Shown one piece after another: positions 42,321-50,315 of a DNA stretch of 64,000 nt; position 1 is the stretch's first letter; the number at the start of each line of letters is the position of its first letter. The notes under the pieces are model-generated. The model was not told where the DNA came from and did not search any database. It worked only from the letters and a program-made list of their open reading frames with translations. Source of the DNA: UBA668 sp046086305 (GTDB lineage: Bacteria > Actinomycetota > Acidimicrobiia > Acidimicrobiales > Ilumatobacteraceae); contig JBJSXI010000044.1 in NCBI GenBank assembly GCA_046086305.1, positions 1-64,000 on the forward strand. The letters run 5' to 3'. A program made the position numbers and the translations under genes.

Positions 42321-43433
42321 TCAGCGGCCGGGAGCGTCCTTGCAGTACGTGTTGTCGTAGGTCGTGGTCACGTCGTCGGTGACGGTCGTGCCCTGTGCCT
42401 CGAAGATCGGCTTGAGCAGGTCGTACATCGCCTGCACCTTGCCCGGATCGAGGGTGCAATACGTGCCGTCGGGGCTGTTGTCGCCAATGCCCTTCTCGTC
42501 GAGCAACTTCAGACCGGCCTCGTTCAGTCCCTCGCTGAGGAACCAGAACCCGTCGTAGGTCTCGTTGATCTCGATCATCTTGTCGGTGACCGGCGTGGGT
42601 TCGTTGAAGAAGTCGACCCATGCCTGCTGCATCTTCGGGACGAGCAGCTTGAGGCAATCGTCGAGCTCCTCAGCCTTGTCGCGCATCATGGTGATCGCTG
42701 CCGGGTAGTTGTCGAAGCCGAGTTCCTTGACCGTGAAGAAGGACACGTCGGCCGGAGCCCCGTCCTTCCAAGCGATCTCGTTCTCGTACTTGTACACCTC
42801 GTTGGTGGCGAATCCCTGCTGGATGACCGAACCGCCATCGGCGACCCACTTCGCATCGGACCCGTCGTAGCTCGGGTTGCTCTGCTCGGCGGTCATGTAC
42901 CCCTTGCCGATCATGTAGTCGATGTACGACACACCCGGGAAGTGGAGCACCGTGGCGCCCGTGCCGGCGATGTCCTCGGGCTTCTGGATGTCGTACTGGG
43001 TCGGGTCCCACATCACCATCTGCGGATCCTGATCGAGGGTCTTGGCAATGGCGACCATGTCGATGGCGCCCGAGTCCTTGATGACATCCGCGATACCGAT
43101 GTAGGCCATGTCGGCCTCACCGTCGAGGAGCACGGCACTGTTCTGCTTGTCGAAGTTGACCGTCTTGATCTCGATCTCCTTCAGACCGCCGACGGCGTAC
43201 TGCTCCTGCACAGTACCCGAGTACGACTGGCTCTCCTTGCTCGCGGTGCCGTTCGGACCGATGAGCTGGTAGGTGCCGCCGTGCTCGAGCTCGGGATACC
43301 AGTCGGTCTGGATGACCAACTTCTCGGGGCAGACGTCGCCACTCGACGAACCGTCGGAATCGTCGCCGCAGGCGACGCCGAGGGCTCCGAACGAGAGCAG
43401 CGCGACGAACGCCGCTGTCTTCCTTGCTGTCAT
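42321..43433 (-). CDS. ABC transporter substrate-binding lipoprotein, NMT1/THI5-like
   Basis: This 370-residue lipoprotein has a signal peptide ending LGVAC (lipidated Cys22) followed by a Gly/Ser/Asp-rich linker. The mature part begins with IQTDWYPELEHGGTYQ, the strand-helix pattern of NMT1/THI5-like binding proteins (thiamin-precursor, riboflavin and sulfonate importers). A strong GGGGAGG lies 6 bases before the ATG. It follows the permease gene in the same direction. Because RibD and RibA lie just upstream, a flavin or pyrimidine substrate is plausible, but not shown. Confidence 0.85.
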   Translation of the reverse strand: MTARKTAAFVALLSFGALGVACGDDSDGSSSGDVCPEKLVIQTDWYPELEHGGTYQLIGPNGTASKESQSYSGTVQEQYAVGGLKEIEIKTVNFDKQNSAVLLDGEADMAYIGIADVIKDSGAIDMVAIAKTLDQDPQMVMWDPTQYDIQKPEDIAGTGATVLHFPGVSYIDYMIGKGYMTAEQSNPSYDGSDAKWVADGGSVIQQGFATNEVYKYENEIAWKDGAPADVSFFTVKELGFDNYPAAITMMRDKAEELDDCLKLLVPKMQQAWVDFFNEPTPVTDKMIEINETYDGFWFLSEGLNEAGLKLLDEKGIGDNSPDGTYCTLDPGKVQAMYDLLKPIFEAQGTTVTDDVTTTYDNTYCKDAPGR

Positions 43434-43439
43434 GTGTTT

Positions 43440-43446
43440 CCTCCCC
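43440..43446 (-). promoter_or_regulatory. Ribosome binding site of the binding-protein gene
   Basis: Minus-strand GGGGAGG, 6 bases before ATG 43433. Stronger than the coupled starts of the other transporter genes, as expected for the abundant binding protein. Confidence 0.7.
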
Positions 43447-43459
43447 TGGTTGGTGTGGC

Positions 43460-44362
43460 TCACGACCGGCGCCGAGCGGATTCGTGCCAGTTGCGAATGG
43501 CGCGGGTGGTGACCCACCCGACGATCAGGAACATCACGACGCCGAACAACGAGGCCGTGATCGTGCCGGCGAACATCTCTGGCCGGTTGGCTGCCCGCTG
43601 CTGCTTGTTGCGGATGTAGAAGCCGATGCCCTTGTCGCCTCGGGCGAAGAAGAAGTCGGCGACGATCGAGCCGATCACCGCACCGCCAGAGGCGATCCGT
43701 ACACCGGTCATCATCGCCGGGAGCGCACTCGGCAGCTCGAGTTTGCGCAGTCGGGTCCATCGGCTGACCCTGCTGAGGGTGAACAGGTCGTGGTGCAGTT
43801 GATCGGTCGACTGCAGCCCGAACAGGGTGTTCGTGATGACGGGGAAGATCGCGATGAGCACAGTGACCACGAGCCGCACACCCAACTCCTCACCGAACAG
43901 CTGGGTGAGCAGTGGCGTGATGGCGAGGATGGGGATCGTCTGGAGGACGACGGCGTATGGGAAAAACGCCCGCTCGAGACCCTTCGAGAGGTTCATCACC
44001 ACGGCGAAGGCCGTGCCGAGGACAATGGCGATGATCAACCCGAGCAGGGTCACCTTCACCGTCGGCCACATGTAGCCGAGGATCGGGCGGAGGCCATTGG
44101 TGGCATCCCATAACGGCATGAAGCCTTCGGAGACGACCTCGTGGGGGAAGGGCAGGGCGTTTCGTCGCCGCGCGGCATTGTCGTAGTTCAGCCAGCTGTA
44201 GAGGTACCAGACGCCCAAGAAGGCGAGGAACGTCACGAACGGGGGCCACATCCGCATGATCCACGAGGGCTCACGCTCGTCGTTGACTATCGCCGGCGGC
44301 GGTTCATCGATATCGGCCGAGGGATCGGCGGCGAGCGTGGTGATGTCGTGCAGTGCCGTCAT
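43460..44362 (-). CDS. ABC transporter permease (SsuC/ThiX-like)
   Basis: This 300-residue permease has six predicted membrane helices and the binding-protein-dependent EAA loop near LPSALPAMMTGVRIASGGAVIG. The long soluble N terminus (about 35 residues) is Asp/Pro-rich. ATG 44362 overlaps the ATPase stop (ATGA). The family imports taurine, nitrate, thiamin precursors or riboflavin. The substrate is taken from the binding protein context only. Confidence 0.88.
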   Translation of the reverse strand: MTALHDITTLAADPSADIDEPPPAIVNDEREPSWIMRMWPPFVTFLAFLGVWYLYSWLNYDNAARRRNALPFPHEVVSEGFMPLWDATNGLRPILGYMWPTVKVTLLGLIIAIVLGTAFAVVMNLSKGLERAFFPYAVVLQTIPILAITPLLTQLFGEELGVRLVVTVLIAIFPVITNTLFGLQSTDQLHHDLFTLSRVSRWTRLRKLELPSALPAMMTGVRIASGGAVIGSIVADFFFARGDKGIGFYIRNKQQRAANRPEMFAGTITASLFGVVMFLIVGWVTTRAIRNWHESARRRS

Positions 44363-45111
44363 GCGTGCGCATCCTTGAGGTCGGCGCTGACCCGGCCGCA
44401 CAGTTCGGCGAACTCGGCGTCGTAGCGCAGATCGTGTGGTCGGGGAAAGGCGAAGGGGACGTTGTAGTCGCCGACGATCCGGCCGGGTCGTGCCGACATG
44501 ACGAGCACGCGCGTCGACAAGAAGACGGCCTCTTGGATGCTGTGGGTGATGAACAGACCGGCGAATCGTTCGATCTGGAACAGATTGATCAACTCGGTGT
44601 TCAGTCGCTCACGAGTGATCTCGTCGAGTGCGCCGAATGGCTCGTCGAAGAGGAAGACCTTCGGTCGCAGCACCAGTGACCGGGCGAGCGAACACCGCAT
44701 TCGCATGCCACCCGACAACTGCTTGGGGTACTTGTCCTCATGGCCGACGAGATTGACGAGTTGGATCGCCTTGTCGGCCTCGGCGGCTCGGGTGACCTTG
44801 TCGACCCCCTGTAACTCTGCGTTCAGTTCGACGTTGCGGCGCACCGTGCGCCATGGCAGCAATGTCGGATCCTGGAACACGTAGCCGATGCTCGACCGGT
44901 CGACCTCGCACGTGCCTGCCGTATGCGGCTGCAAGCCCGAGGCGATGCGCAACAACGTGCTCTTGCCGCACCCCGATGGCCCGACCACGCTGACGAACTC
45001 GCCGGAACGCACGTCGAAGGACACATCGTCGACAGCGTGGGTGCCGTCGGGGAAGACCATCGACACATTGCGGAACCGCAGCGCCGGTGCGCCCGTGGAC
45101 GGCGTGGACAT
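44359..45111 (-). CDS. ABC transporter ATP-binding protein (SsuB/ThiZ-like)
   Basis: This 250-residue ATPase has Walker A GPSGCGKST, signature LSGGM, Walker B VFLFDEPFGALD and the H-loop FITHSIQEA. Start chosen at ATG 45111 because TACGGT lies 6 bases upstream; an in-frame ATG 19 codons earlier would run through that promoter. It is the first gene of the three-gene transporter operon and starts 76 bases after the ribA stop. Confidence 0.9.
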   Translation of the reverse strand: MSTPSTGAPALRFRNVSMVFPDGTHAVDDVSFDVRSGEFVSVVGPSGCGKSTLLRIASGLQPHTAGTCEVDRSSIGYVFQDPTLLPWRTVRRNVELNAELQGVDKVTRAAEADKAIQLVNLVGHEDKYPKQLSGGMRMRCSLARSLVLRPKVFLFDEPFGALDEITRERLNTELINLFQIERFAGLFITHSIQEAVFLSTRVLVMSARPGRIVGDYNVPFAFPRPHDLRYDAEFAELCGRVSADLKDAHA

Positions 45112-45117
45112 GTCAAC

Positions 45118-45123
45118 ACCGTA
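45118..45123 (-). promoter_or_regulatory. -10 hexamer of the ABC transporter operon
   Basis: Minus-strand TACGGT lies 6 bases before ATG 45111. It suggests the transporter has its own leaderless promoter within the 76-base gap after ribA. Confidence 0.5.
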
Positions 45124-45187
45124 CTCGCGCCCGCAGACTGGCCCGGACGACCCCGTACGGAAAGTCAATCCACGGGACGAAACGACC

Positions 45188-45787
45188 TCAGGCAGACGGG
45201 CCGAGGTGCTCGATCAGGTGACCGAGCCGCTCGACCTTGGCCCGGAGGTAGGCCTCGTTCTCCGGTGTGGGCTCGGTGAGCGACGGCACCCGCTCGACGA
45301 CGGTGATCCCGTGGGCCTCGAGACCGGCGCACTTGGCGGGGTTGTTGGTGACGAGGCGCACGGCACGAACACCGAGCTGGCCGAGGATCTCGGCTGCCTC
45401 GTCGTAGGTCCGCGCATCGGCCGGGAGGCCTTGGGCCAGGTTGGCGTCGACGGTGTCGAGACCGGAGTCCTGCAGGCTGTAGGCGAGGATCTTGTGGCCG
45501 AGGCCGACACCGCGGCCCTCGTGACCACGCAGATACACCAGCACTCCACGGTCGGCGGCGGCGATCCGGGCGAGCGCAGCGTCGAGTTGGGCGCCACAGT
45601 CGCACCGGCGGCTGCCGAACACATCGCCGGTGAGGCACTCGGAGTGCACCCTGACGAGGACCGGCTCGGGTCCGCCGACATCGCCGCGAACGAGCGCCAC
45701 GTGCTCGGCGCCGTCGCCGGCGTACACCTCGCACGCGAACGACCCATGGCGGGTGGGAACGGAGGCTCGGGCGATGTGGCGGATCAT
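45188..45787 (-). CDS. ribA: GTP cyclohydrolase II
   Basis: This 199-residue stand-alone GTP cyclohydrolase II opens the riboflavin pathway. Zinc ligands are Cys51, Cys62 and Cys64 (HSECLTGDVFGSRRCDC), and RGHEGRGVGL follows. The dihydroxybutanone-phosphate synthase domain usually fused in RibBA is absent. ATG 45787 overlaps the ribD stop (ATGA). It is the last gene of the deaminase-ribD-ribA run. Confidence 0.94.
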   Translation of the reverse strand: MIRHIARASVPTRHGSFACEVYAGDGAEHVALVRGDVGGPEPVLVRVHSECLTGDVFGSRRCDCGAQLDAALARIAAADRGVLVYLRGHEGRGVGLGHKILAYSLQDSGLDTVDANLAQGLPADARTYDEAAEILGQLGVRAVRLVTNNPAKCAGLEAHGITVVERVPSLTEPTPENEAYLRAKVERLGHLIEHLGPSA

Positions 45788-46773
45788 GGGACCAGGTCGA
45801 TGCGCAGGTCGAGACCGAGCTGCGTGGTGCGCACGATACGACCGCGCCACAGGTCGTGCACCGTCGGGGCACCGGGACCGGAGAAGAGCGGTGCGCCGTC
45901 GTCGCCGCCCGCCAGTGCAGGGGCGAGATAGACGACGTACCGGTCGACGAGCCCACTGCGGTGGAACTCGCCCGCGACCCGGGCACCCCCCTCGACGAGG
46001 ACCTGCAGGACACCCTCGTCGCCCAGACGGGTGAGGACGTCCTCGAGCGGACCGGACATCTCGGTGCACGGATGCACCCGCGACCCGATGGGTGCTCGTC
46101 CGAGGACGATGCGTCGTGGCTGGCGGACCGCGGCGGGTGTGCCGTCGGGTCGGCGGACCGTGAGGGCCGGGTCGTCGGCGCGCACGGTGCCGGCACCCAC
46201 GAGGACGGCATCGCTCTCGGCGCGCAGGAGATGGGCGTCGGCGCGAGCTGCATCGCCGGTGATCCACCGACTCGACCCATCGGCGGCGGCAGTCCGTCCG
46301 TCGAGTGTGGCCGCCAACTTCAAGATGACGTACGGCCGACCAGTTCGACGGTGATGGAGGTACGACGCGAGTTGCCCTGCAGCCTCGTCACCGCGTACGC
46401 CTTCGACCACCTCGATGCCGTGTCGGCGCAGCGCCGCGATTCCAGCACCGCGGACCCGCGGATCGCTGTCGCTGACGCCGACGTACACGGTGCTGACGCC
46501 GGCAGCTACCAGTGCGTCGGTGCACGGCGGTGTCCGGCCGTGGTGATCGCACGGCTCGAGCGTGACCGCAACGCGCCCACCTCGGGCACGCTCGCCCGCT
46601 GCGGCGAGCGCGACACGCTCGGCATGCGGACCGCCGGGTGGCTGCGTGGCGCCGGTGACGAGGCTGCCGTCAGCACACTCGATGGCACAGCCGACCCACG
46701 GGTTGGGAGACGTCGTCGTGCGCACCGTCGCCGCAGCGGCGAGTGCGACAGCCATGAGGTCGTCGGGGGTCAT
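45784..46773 (-). CDS. ribD: Bifunctional riboflavin-specific deaminase/reductase RibD
   Basis: This 329-residue protein carries out the second and third steps of riboflavin synthesis. The N-terminal deaminase has His50, Glu52, Cys75 and Cys84 (HAERVAL and EPCDHHGRTPPC). The C-terminal reductase has KLAATLDGRTAAADGSSRWITG and the LVEGGARVAGEF NADPH-site motif. ATG 46773 overlaps the preceding amidohydrolase stop. The remaining riboflavin genes (ribE/ribH) are not in the window. Confidence 0.94.
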   Translation of the reverse strand: MTPDDLMAVALAAAATVRTTTSPNPWVGCAIECADGSLVTGATQPPGGPHAERVALAAAGERARGGRVAVTLEPCDHHGRTPPCTDALVAAGVSTVYVGVSDSDPRVRGAGIAALRRHGIEVVEGVRGDEAAGQLASYLHHRRTGRPYVILKLAATLDGRTAAADGSSRWITGDAARADAHLLRAESDAVLVGAGTVRADDPALTVRRPDGTPAAVRQPRRIVLGRAPIGSRVHPCTEMSGPLEDVLTRLGDEGVLQVLVEGGARVAGEFHRSGLVDRYVVYLAPALAGGDDGAPLFSGPGAPTVHDLWRGRIVRTTQLGLDLRIDLVP

Positions 46774-47957
46774 GCGACGATCCGGCCGCCCCGCACGACG
46801 ACGCGGTCGGCAGGGGCCGACGAGATCGCCGAGCGCACATCGGCTGCCGCGACGAGGACGAGGTCGGCAACGGCACCCGGAGTCGGGCCCGTCTCGGGAC
46901 GCCGCAGCACGCGGCGTGCTGCCGTGGTGACCGACGCGAGTGCATCGACCGGGAGGTGATGACCGGCGAGGATCATCAGGCCCGCAACCTCGAGGGGATC
47001 GGCGCGGCCGAGCGGATTGAACGGATCCTGCAGGTTGTCCCACCCGGCTGCGACATCGACCCCGGCTGCGCGCAAGGCCGGCAGGGCCGTGAGGCCACGC
47101 GGCATCGCCTGCAGATGGTCGCGACCCTGCAGGAACAGGTTGGTGGCCGGCAGGGTGACCACGCCGACGCCGGCATCGGCGAGGTCCTCGGCAATCCGAC
47201 GCTGCTCGTCGGGAGCACGCAGCCCGAGGCTCACACAGTGGCTTGCGGTGACCGCACCCTTGAATCCCGTCACGCGGATTCGTTCGACGAGCGCGGGCAG
47301 GGTGGTGCGTGACGCATCGAGGTGCTCGTCGGTGTGCAGATCGACAGGCAGCCCGGCCCGGTCGGCCATCTCGAGGAAGACCTCGATCGATGCCTCGGAT
47401 CGCTCGTCGAGATGCGGGCACCCGCCGACGACATCGGCCCCGGCCTCGACCGCAGCGAGGAGGAGTTCGCGTTGGCGCTGCCCCTCGGGTCCGGTGATCG
47501 GCCAGCCACACAGTGCGACGAGCTCGAGGTCGATGAGGCCGGCCACGCGGCGGCGAACATCGGCGAGCGCCTCGACGGAGCGGACGCCGGTGAACTCGGT
47601 GACGTCGACATGCGACCGGATCAGCGTGGTGCCATTCGCGGCATAGAGCCGCGCCGCGCGCTCGGCGCGCTCGACGATGTCGTCGTGGGTGATCCGTCCG
47701 GCGTGTGCCTCCATCGCCAGGATCGCGCCCATCAGATCACCGGTCGGATTCGGCACCTGCTCGGCGAGGAAGGCCTTGTCGAGATGGGCATGTGGCTCGA
47801 CGAATGCCGGCAGCAGCAGCCGCCCCGCTGCATCGAGGACGACGTCGCCATCGACCTGCCGGTCGACGAGACCAACCACGACGCCATCGACGATGCGCAG
47901 CGAGCTCCGTGAACCATCGGGCATCGTCGCGTCGAGGATCGTGAGCGATGAGGTCAT
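46770..47957 (-). CDS. Cytosine-deaminase-like amidohydrolase
   Basis: This 395-residue metal-dependent amidohydrolase has His56 and His58 (FVEPHAHLD), a central DLHTDEHLD, and GWDNLQDPFNPLG at the place where cytosine deaminase has GHDxVMDPWYxLG. Overall it resembles CodA-type deaminases, but the Trp/Asn changes in the last motif mean the substrate may be a related pyrimidine or isoguanine-like base. A -10 TACCCT lies 7 bases before ATG 47957, heading the operon with ribD and ribA. Confidence 0.82.
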   Translation of the reverse strand: MTSSLTILDATMPDGSRSSLRIVDGVVVGLVDRQVDGDVVLDAAGRLLLPAFVEPHAHLDKAFLAEQVPNPTGDLMGAILAMEAHAGRITHDDIVERAERAARLYAANGTTLIRSHVDVTEFTGVRSVEALADVRRRVAGLIDLELVALCGWPITGPEGQRQRELLLAAVEAGADVVGGCPHLDERSEASIEVFLEMADRAGLPVDLHTDEHLDASRTTLPALVERIRVTGFKGAVTASHCVSLGLRAPDEQRRIAEDLADAGVGVVTLPATNLFLQGRDHLQAMPRGLTALPALRAAGVDVAAGWDNLQDPFNPLGRADPLEVAGLMILAGHHLPVDALASVTTAARRVLRRPETGPTPGAVADLVLVAAADVRSAISSAPADRVVVRGGRIVA

Positions 47958-47964
47958 CGACCTC

Positions 47965-47970
47965 AGGGTA
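47965..47970 (-). promoter_or_regulatory. -10 hexamer of the deaminase-ribD-ribA operon
   Basis: Minus-strand TACCCT lies 7 bases before ATG 47957. No FMN-riboswitch-like long leader is possible in the 22-base gap before the gamma-glutamyltransferase stop. Confidence 0.55.
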
Positions 47971-47979
47971 CGGCGCCGC

Positions 47980-49548
47980 TCAGTCTCCGGCGACGCTGCC
48001 CACCTGCGCCCGAGGATCGGCTGCGCCGGCCCACCACCCGTCGCCGTCGCGAACGATCGCATGGGCATGGCCGAAGGCGCTGTCGTACGCCGGGAGCCGT
48101 CGCACGCGGTGGCCGAGTGCAGCGAGTCCCTCGGCCCACTCGTCGGGTGCGTGCCCCTCCAGTGCCACGGCCGGGCCGTTGGGGCTGATCCAGGTGTCGA
48201 AGCCGGTGACATCACCCTGCAGTGCCCAACGAGGGGCATGGATCGACGTCGCCGGTGACTGTTGGTGACCGAACAATCGGGCCGCCAGCTGCAGGAGGAT
48301 CTGGGGTTGTGCGTCGCCGCCCATCGTGCCGAACACCGCGGCAAGGGATCCGTCGCTCGTGGCGAGGGCCGGCGAGAGCGTGTGAGGCGGTCGCGCCCCG
48401 GGACGCAACTCCGCCGGGTGACCGGCCTCGAGGCTGAAGCCGAGGCCGCGGTTGTGGAGGTTCACACCGGTCGTCGGTTCGACCAACCACGAGCCGAACC
48501 CCGACGCATTCGACTGGATGAGCGAGACACCGGTGCCGTGCTCGTCGACCGTGCACAGATACGTGGTGTCGCCTGCGGCTCCTGCGCCACCTCGGAATGC
48601 TGCTCGCGGCCCGATCTCTGCCGATCGCCCGGCGATCGCGGCCAGCAGGGCATCCCCATCGGCGGCATCGTGGAGCACTGCGGGCCGATCTCGTCCCGCT
48701 GTCTTCGCGCTCTCGACGAGGACGTGTGCCCAGGCGACCGAGTCCGGATCGGTCGGCAGGCCGTGGTGATCGGCCAGTGCGGCCGCACCGAGCAGCAGGT
48801 AGCCCTGCGAGTTCGGCGGCACGGTCCACAGGTCGCGATCGAACGCCGTGGCACGCAGTGGTGTCACCCAGTCGGCCTGTGAACGGGTGAGATCGGCACG
48901 TTCGAACAGCCCGTCACCGAGGCGCAGCAACCCCTCGCCGAACTCGCCGCCGTAGAAGCCGTCGCGACCACGCGCACCGATCGCCCGCAGCGTGCGCGCC
49001 ACACCCGCACGGCGCACCGGCGAACCCGGGTGGTGCACCTGGTCGAGCACGACACCGAGTGATCGACGACCCTGCTCGTCGACGAGCGCCGCCGACCCGA
49101 CGAGCAGCGGACTCGCCGGGAACCCGTCGTCGGCGAGGCGGATGGCTGGCTCGAGCAACTCGTCGAGTGAGAGCACAGCGAACCGCTCGGCCAGGGCCGT
49201 CCATCCGTCGATACAGCCCGGCACCGTCACTGCACGCACGTCGTGACGGAAGGGCATCTCCGTGTGTCCCTCGTCGCGGAGCGTGGCTGCCGATGCGCCC
49301 GAACCTGCGCGCCCGCTCGCGTTCAGGCAGTGCACCTCCCCCTCGTGGTGCACGAGCGCGAACAGGTCGCCACCGATCCCGCACAGATGTGGCGCGACGA
49401 CAGCCATGACGGCGTTCGCGGCGATGGCTGCGTCGACGGCGCCGCCGCCGCGAGCGAAGGCCCACATCCCGGCCTGCGTCGCGAGTTGATCCGCACAGGC
49501 CACCATTCGCCTCGGAGCCCGGACACTGCGCACCGGCGCACCGTTCAT
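47980..49548 (-). CDS. ggt: Gamma-glutamyltransferase family protein
   Basis: This 522-residue Ntn-hydrolase proenzyme should cleave itself before Thr328 (GAAGDTTYLCTVDEHG), the new N-terminal nucleophile. The large-subunit glutamate-binding pattern and the GGDAQPQILLQL region near the end fit the family. No signal peptide is visible, so it may be cytoplasmic like YwrD-type members. ATG 49548 overlaps the GDPD stop (ATGA), preferred over the GTG at 49554. It would release or transfer the gamma-glutamyl group of glutathione-like compounds, though many family members lack known substrates. Confidence 0.85.
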   Translation of the reverse strand: MNGAPVRSVRAPRRMVACADQLATQAGMWAFARGGGAVDAAIAANAVMAVVAPHLCGIGGDLFALVHHEGEVHCLNASGRAGSGASAATLRDEGHTEMPFRHDVRAVTVPGCIDGWTALAERFAVLSLDELLEPAIRLADDGFPASPLLVGSAALVDEQGRRSLGVVLDQVHHPGSPVRRAGVARTLRAIGARGRDGFYGGEFGEGLLRLGDGLFERADLTRSQADWVTPLRATAFDRDLWTVPPNSQGYLLLGAAALADHHGLPTDPDSVAWAHVLVESAKTAGRDRPAVLHDAADGDALLAAIAGRSAEIGPRAAFRGGAGAAGDTTYLCTVDEHGTGVSLIQSNASGFGSWLVEPTTGVNLHNRGLGFSLEAGHPAELRPGARPPHTLSPALATSDGSLAAVFGTMGGDAQPQILLQLAARLFGHQQSPATSIHAPRWALQGDVTGFDTWISPNGPAVALEGHAPDEWAEGLAALGHRVRRLPAYDSAFGHAHAIVRDGDGWWAGAADPRAQVGSVAGD

Positions 49549-50294
49549 CGCCACTGCCCACGCGACTCGAGCACCGAGCGGAGCACGGCCGGACGATCGG
49601 TCATGATCCCGTCGACCCCGAGATCGAGGAGGCGACGCATCTCATCCGGATCGTCGACGGTCCAGACATGCACGTGCAGTCCTCGGCGGTGCGCTCGCTC
49701 GACGAACCGCCGGTCGACCACCGGAACCGGGCCACTGCGCACCGGGACCTGCGCAGCGTGCGCCGGGGGACGATGGGGGAGCGCCAACCGCAGCGCGGCG
49801 ACACCGACGGGACCGAGCGAGGTACACAGCGCCGCACCCACACGAGCGCGCAGGCGAGCCAGTCGACGGTCGTCGAAGGCGCCGACGGCAACCCGGTCGT
49901 GTGCCGCACATCGGCGCAGACACGCCGCGAGGGCCTCCTCGGCAGTGTCGGACTTGCAGTCGATGTTCACCCGCAGATCCGGCCAGGTGCCGAGGAGATC
50001 CTCGAGCAACGGGATCGGCGCCACACCGTGCACACGCGCCGCGCTCACCTCACGCCACGACATCTCGCTGATCCGGCCGGCTCGACCACACGTGCGCTCG
50101 AGGTCGTCGTCGTGGAACGCGACCAGCACCCCGTCGGCGGTCACCTGCACGTCGGTCTCGACATAGCGATAGCCGAGTCCCACGGCATGCTCGAAGGCAG
50201 GCAGCGTGTTCTCGGGCGCGTCGCTCGCACCACCGCGATGGGCGAAGGCGATCGGCCCGTCCCACTCGAGATAGGGGTGGGCGACCGTCGGCAC
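49545..50294 (-). CDS. Glycerophosphodiester phosphodiesterase (second copy)
   Basis: This GDPD-family TIM barrel has 249 residues, with AFAHRGGASDAPENT, ETDVQVTADGVLVAFHDD and NIDCKSD, the conserved metal and catalytic residues. No signal peptide. GTG 50294 is chosen; the frame is open further upstream but runs into the divergent aldehyde dehydrogenase gene. It is divergent from that gene with 21 bases between starts. The other GDPD at 25509-26243 is similar in motifs but lies in a different context. Confidence 0.85.
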   Translation of the reverse strand: MPTVAHPYLEWDGPIAFAHRGGASDAPENTLPAFEHAVGLGYRYVETDVQVTADGVLVAFHDDDLERTCGRAGRISEMSWREVSAARVHGVAPIPLLEDLLGTWPDLRVNIDCKSDTAEEALAACLRRCAAHDRVAVGAFDDRRLARLRARVGAALCTSLGPVGVAALRLALPHRPPAHAAQVPVRSGPVPVVDRRFVERAHRRGLHVHVWTVDDPDEMRRLLDLGVDGIMTDRPAVLRSVLESRGQWR

Positions 50295-50302
50295 CCGGCC
50301 AG

Positions 50303-50308
50303 TATCGT
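50303..50308 (+). promoter_or_regulatory. -10 hexamer of the aldehyde dehydrogenase gene
   Basis: TATCGT lies 7 bases before ATG 50316. Only 21 bases separate the two divergent start codons, so both promoters must overlap. Confidence 0.55.
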
Positions 50309-50315
50309 CCCCGGA

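Noticed and set aside
47958..47979. FMN riboswitch ahead of the deaminase-ribD-ribA run
   Set aside because: Only 22 bases separate it from the upstream stop, and the start fits a leaderless promoter; no riboswitch leader can fit.
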